Part shown: one piece after another, positions 5,935-7,149 of the stretch | How positions within the stretch are numbered: the stretch's first letter is position 1 | How the letters are laid out: every line of letters begins with the position of its first letter | Assembly (NCBI GenBank): GCA_028280675.1 | Contig: JANQLI010000296.1 | Coordinates: 1-7,149 of the forward strand | Reading direction: 5' to 3' | DNA length: 7,149 bases | Source of the DNA: Alphaproteobacteria bacterium | GTDB lineage: Bacteria > Pseudomonadota > Alphaproteobacteria > SMXP01 | Position numbers and translations under genes: made by a program | The notes under the pieces: generated by a model | What the model was told of the DNA's origin: nothing | The model's input: only the letters and a program-made list of their open reading frames with translations | Database searches by the model: none

Positions 5935-6953
5935 GCATTAGAGGTATTGTCGCTGGCGCGCTTGAATGGCGCCAGTGTTGGCTCAAGAATGTTTTCTTTC
6001 AGCAGCAACTCAAGCAATTCATTGACCGTCAGATTAGAAAGCTCTTCGCGTTGAATGATGGAGACATGATCGCCACGCGGCGCACATCGGTTCGGGTCAG
6101 ATGCATCGGAGAACAGAACAACACTCGGGCAATTCGAACTGCCAATTAAATGCATGGGGCCTGTATCGTTGCCAATCGCCAAAGCCGCTTGCCGCGCGAG
6201 CATAATGATTTGCACGTGATCTGTGCGGTTCACCAGATTGAGAGCTCCCGGACAAATTTGTTGAATCGTGTAGGCATCTTCTTTTTCGGAATCGGTGCCA
6301 AGGATCACCGGCATAATACCGGCGCGGCGTAACTTCATCGCAAGATTACCGAAATTCTTTGCAGACCAGCGCTTTTCGGGGCGATGGGGGGAGCTGCCTG
6401 GAACCAGCAGGGCATAAGGTTTGCGGACGCCAAACCATGTCAGTTCCGTTCGGGCAGCCCCTTTTTGCACTTCCGCCGCCCACGACAGATCTGGGTTATC
6501 GCCGCGCCCGCCAACGCGCCCGCGTCCAAGGCCAACGCCAGCCATCGCTAATTGCTCGGCCTGCCGGTCAACCGTGTGCATATGCGCACGGTCAGGGTTT
6601 TTATGAAAGTGGGAGCATCCCCGCGCGATGCCGGACCATTCCGGGCGGGGCGGGGTGAGCATGCGGTAGTAATTGCTGGTGCGGTCGCTTGTTTGTAAGT
6701 CATATATCCGCTGAAACTTGGCTTTGCTAATGCGCCGCGCCAGTTTCCACGTCGCTGAGAGGCCTTCTGGACGGCCATCATCCCAAATATCATCAAAATA
6801 GGGCGACATCTTCGCTAACTGGACATAAGGCTTGGTGGTAAGCAGAGTAATTTCCGCGTCATAGTGGTATTCGCGGATCAGTTTGCAAGCTGCCATGGCC
6901 TGGACGAAATCGCCCAAAGCGCTGAGTTTTATGACAAGGACCTTTTCCGTCAT
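5931..6953 (-). CDS. Glycosyltransferase family 9 (heptosyltransferase-like)
   Basis: This 340-residue protein belongs to glycosyltransferase family 9 (Pfam Glyco_transf_9), whose best-known members are the ADP-heptose:LPS heptosyltransferases WaaC, WaaF and WaaQ that build the LPS inner core on the cytoplasmic face of the inner membrane. Landmarks are the N-terminal VLVIKLSALGDFVQAM (5-20) with the conserved Gly-Asp pair (Asp15, catalytic-base position in family members), LVPGSSPHRPEKRWS (183-197) with a phosphate-binding lysine candidate Lys194, and GNDTGPMHLIG (261-271), the ADP-sugar-binding signature. It has the two-lobed GT-B size. A Gly/Arg-rich stretch at 139-151 (GVGLGRGRVGGRG) between the lobes is unusual. 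ATG 6953 follows an in-frame TAA a few codons upstream, so no longer start exists; its ribosome binding site is weak. It lies 28 bases after another glycosyltransferase gene, probably co-transcribed. Whether it adds heptose or another sugar is not decidable. Confidence 0.88.
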   Translation of the reverse strand: MTEKVLVIKLSALGDFVQAMAACKLIREYHYDAEITLLTTKPYVQLAKMSPYFDDIWDDGRPEGLSATWKLARRISKAKFQRIYDLQTSDRTSNYYRMLTPPRPEWSGIARGCSHFHKNPDRAHMHTVDRQAEQLAMAGVGLGRGRVGGRGDNPDLSWAAEVQKGAARTELTWFGVRKPYALLVPGSSPHRPEKRWSAKNFGNLAMKLRRAGIMPVILGTDSEKEDAYTIQQICPGALNLVNRTDHVQIIMLARQAALAIGNDTGPMHLIGSSNCPSVVLFSDASDPNRCAPRGDHVSIIQREELSNLTVNELLELLLKENILEPTLAPFKRASDNTSNA

Positions 6954-6981
6954 GCGTTCTAATTATATGGCCAGTTCGCCT

Positions 6982-7149
6982 TTATTTTCCGCCCTGCTGA
7001 TGGATGACGTCTTTATAGACGGCCATGGTTTTAGCGCACATTTGGTTAACAGAATAGGCATTTAACACATGTTTTCTCCCCTTTAGGCCCATTTCTTCTC
7101 GTGTTTCCGGGGGTATGTGCAGGCCATGATAAATGGCCTCTGCGAGCGC
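6982..7149 (-). CDS. 3' end of a GT-B type glycosyltransferase gene (partial)
   Basis: The minus strand is open from the window edge to TAA at 6984-6982, giving 55 residues that start ALAEAIYHGLHIPP and continue ETREEMGLKGRKHVLNAYSVNQMCAKTMAVYKDVI. The pattern 'AL..AI...L.....R..MG..GR..V...YS...MC..T..VY' is the typical C-terminal helix region of group-1/family-4 type GT-B glycosyltransferases. The rest of the gene, with its donor-binding site, lies beyond the window. It ends 28 bases before the family-9 gene on the same strand, suggesting a shared surface-glycan operon. Identification rests on a short tail, so the exact family is uncertain. Confidence 0.65.
   Translation of the reverse strand, partial: ALAEAIYHGLHIPPETREEMGLKGRKHVLNAYSVNQMCAKTMAVYKDVIHQQGGK

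Noticed and set aside
5808..6149. Plus-strand open frame opposite infC leader and the family-9 gene end
   Set aside because: It is antisense to supported genes and their promoter, with no recognised domain.

Overview
The window reads as chromosomal DNA of an alphaproteobacterium with moderate G+C; the order within the class cannot be fixed from sequence alone. The clues are serC-serA-purA gene order, a Methanosarcina-type SerC (the form usual in alphaproteobacteria), a compact hairpin at the start of the serC transcript that resembles the alphaproteobacterial serC RNA motif, and an IF-3 with alphaproteobacterial-style ends. No mobile element, CRISPR array, tRNA or rRNA gene was seen.

Layout, plus strand. 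Bases 1-157 hold a control region: a CRP/FNR-like palindrome, a near-consensus sigma-70-type promoter and a leader hairpin. Then come serC (158-1327) and serA (1384-2961), two of the three steps from 3-phosphoglycerate to serine. A 131-base gap follows with two stem-loops, the second with a U-tract like an intrinsic terminator or attenuator. Next is purA (3093-4385), the committed step from IMP toward AMP. Eight bases later starts a family-25 glycosyltransferase gene (4394-5221) that is visibly more AT-rich than its neighbours. A hairpin at 5235-5262 ends both this strand and the convergent infC.

Layout, minus strand (reading right to left). The 3' end of a GT-B type glycosyltransferase gene (6982-7149, cut by the window edge) is followed by a family-9 (heptosyltransferase-like) gene (5931-6953), then infC (5286-5825). 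infC appears to begin with the rare codon ATA: no ATG, GTG or TTG lies in frame upstream of codon 101. It has its own promoter overlapping the 3' end of the family-9 gene, and its 73-base leader contains a possible 9-codon reading frame whose stop overlaps the ATA start.

Together the window joins housekeeping metabolism (serine, purine), translation initiation (IF-3) and surface glycan assembly (three glycosyltransferases, probably LPS core or related polysaccharide). I see no clear new defence or mobile system. The points that most deserve a second look are the infC start with its overlapping upstream reading frame, the promoter/hairpin arrangement before serC, and the paired stem-loops between serA and purA.
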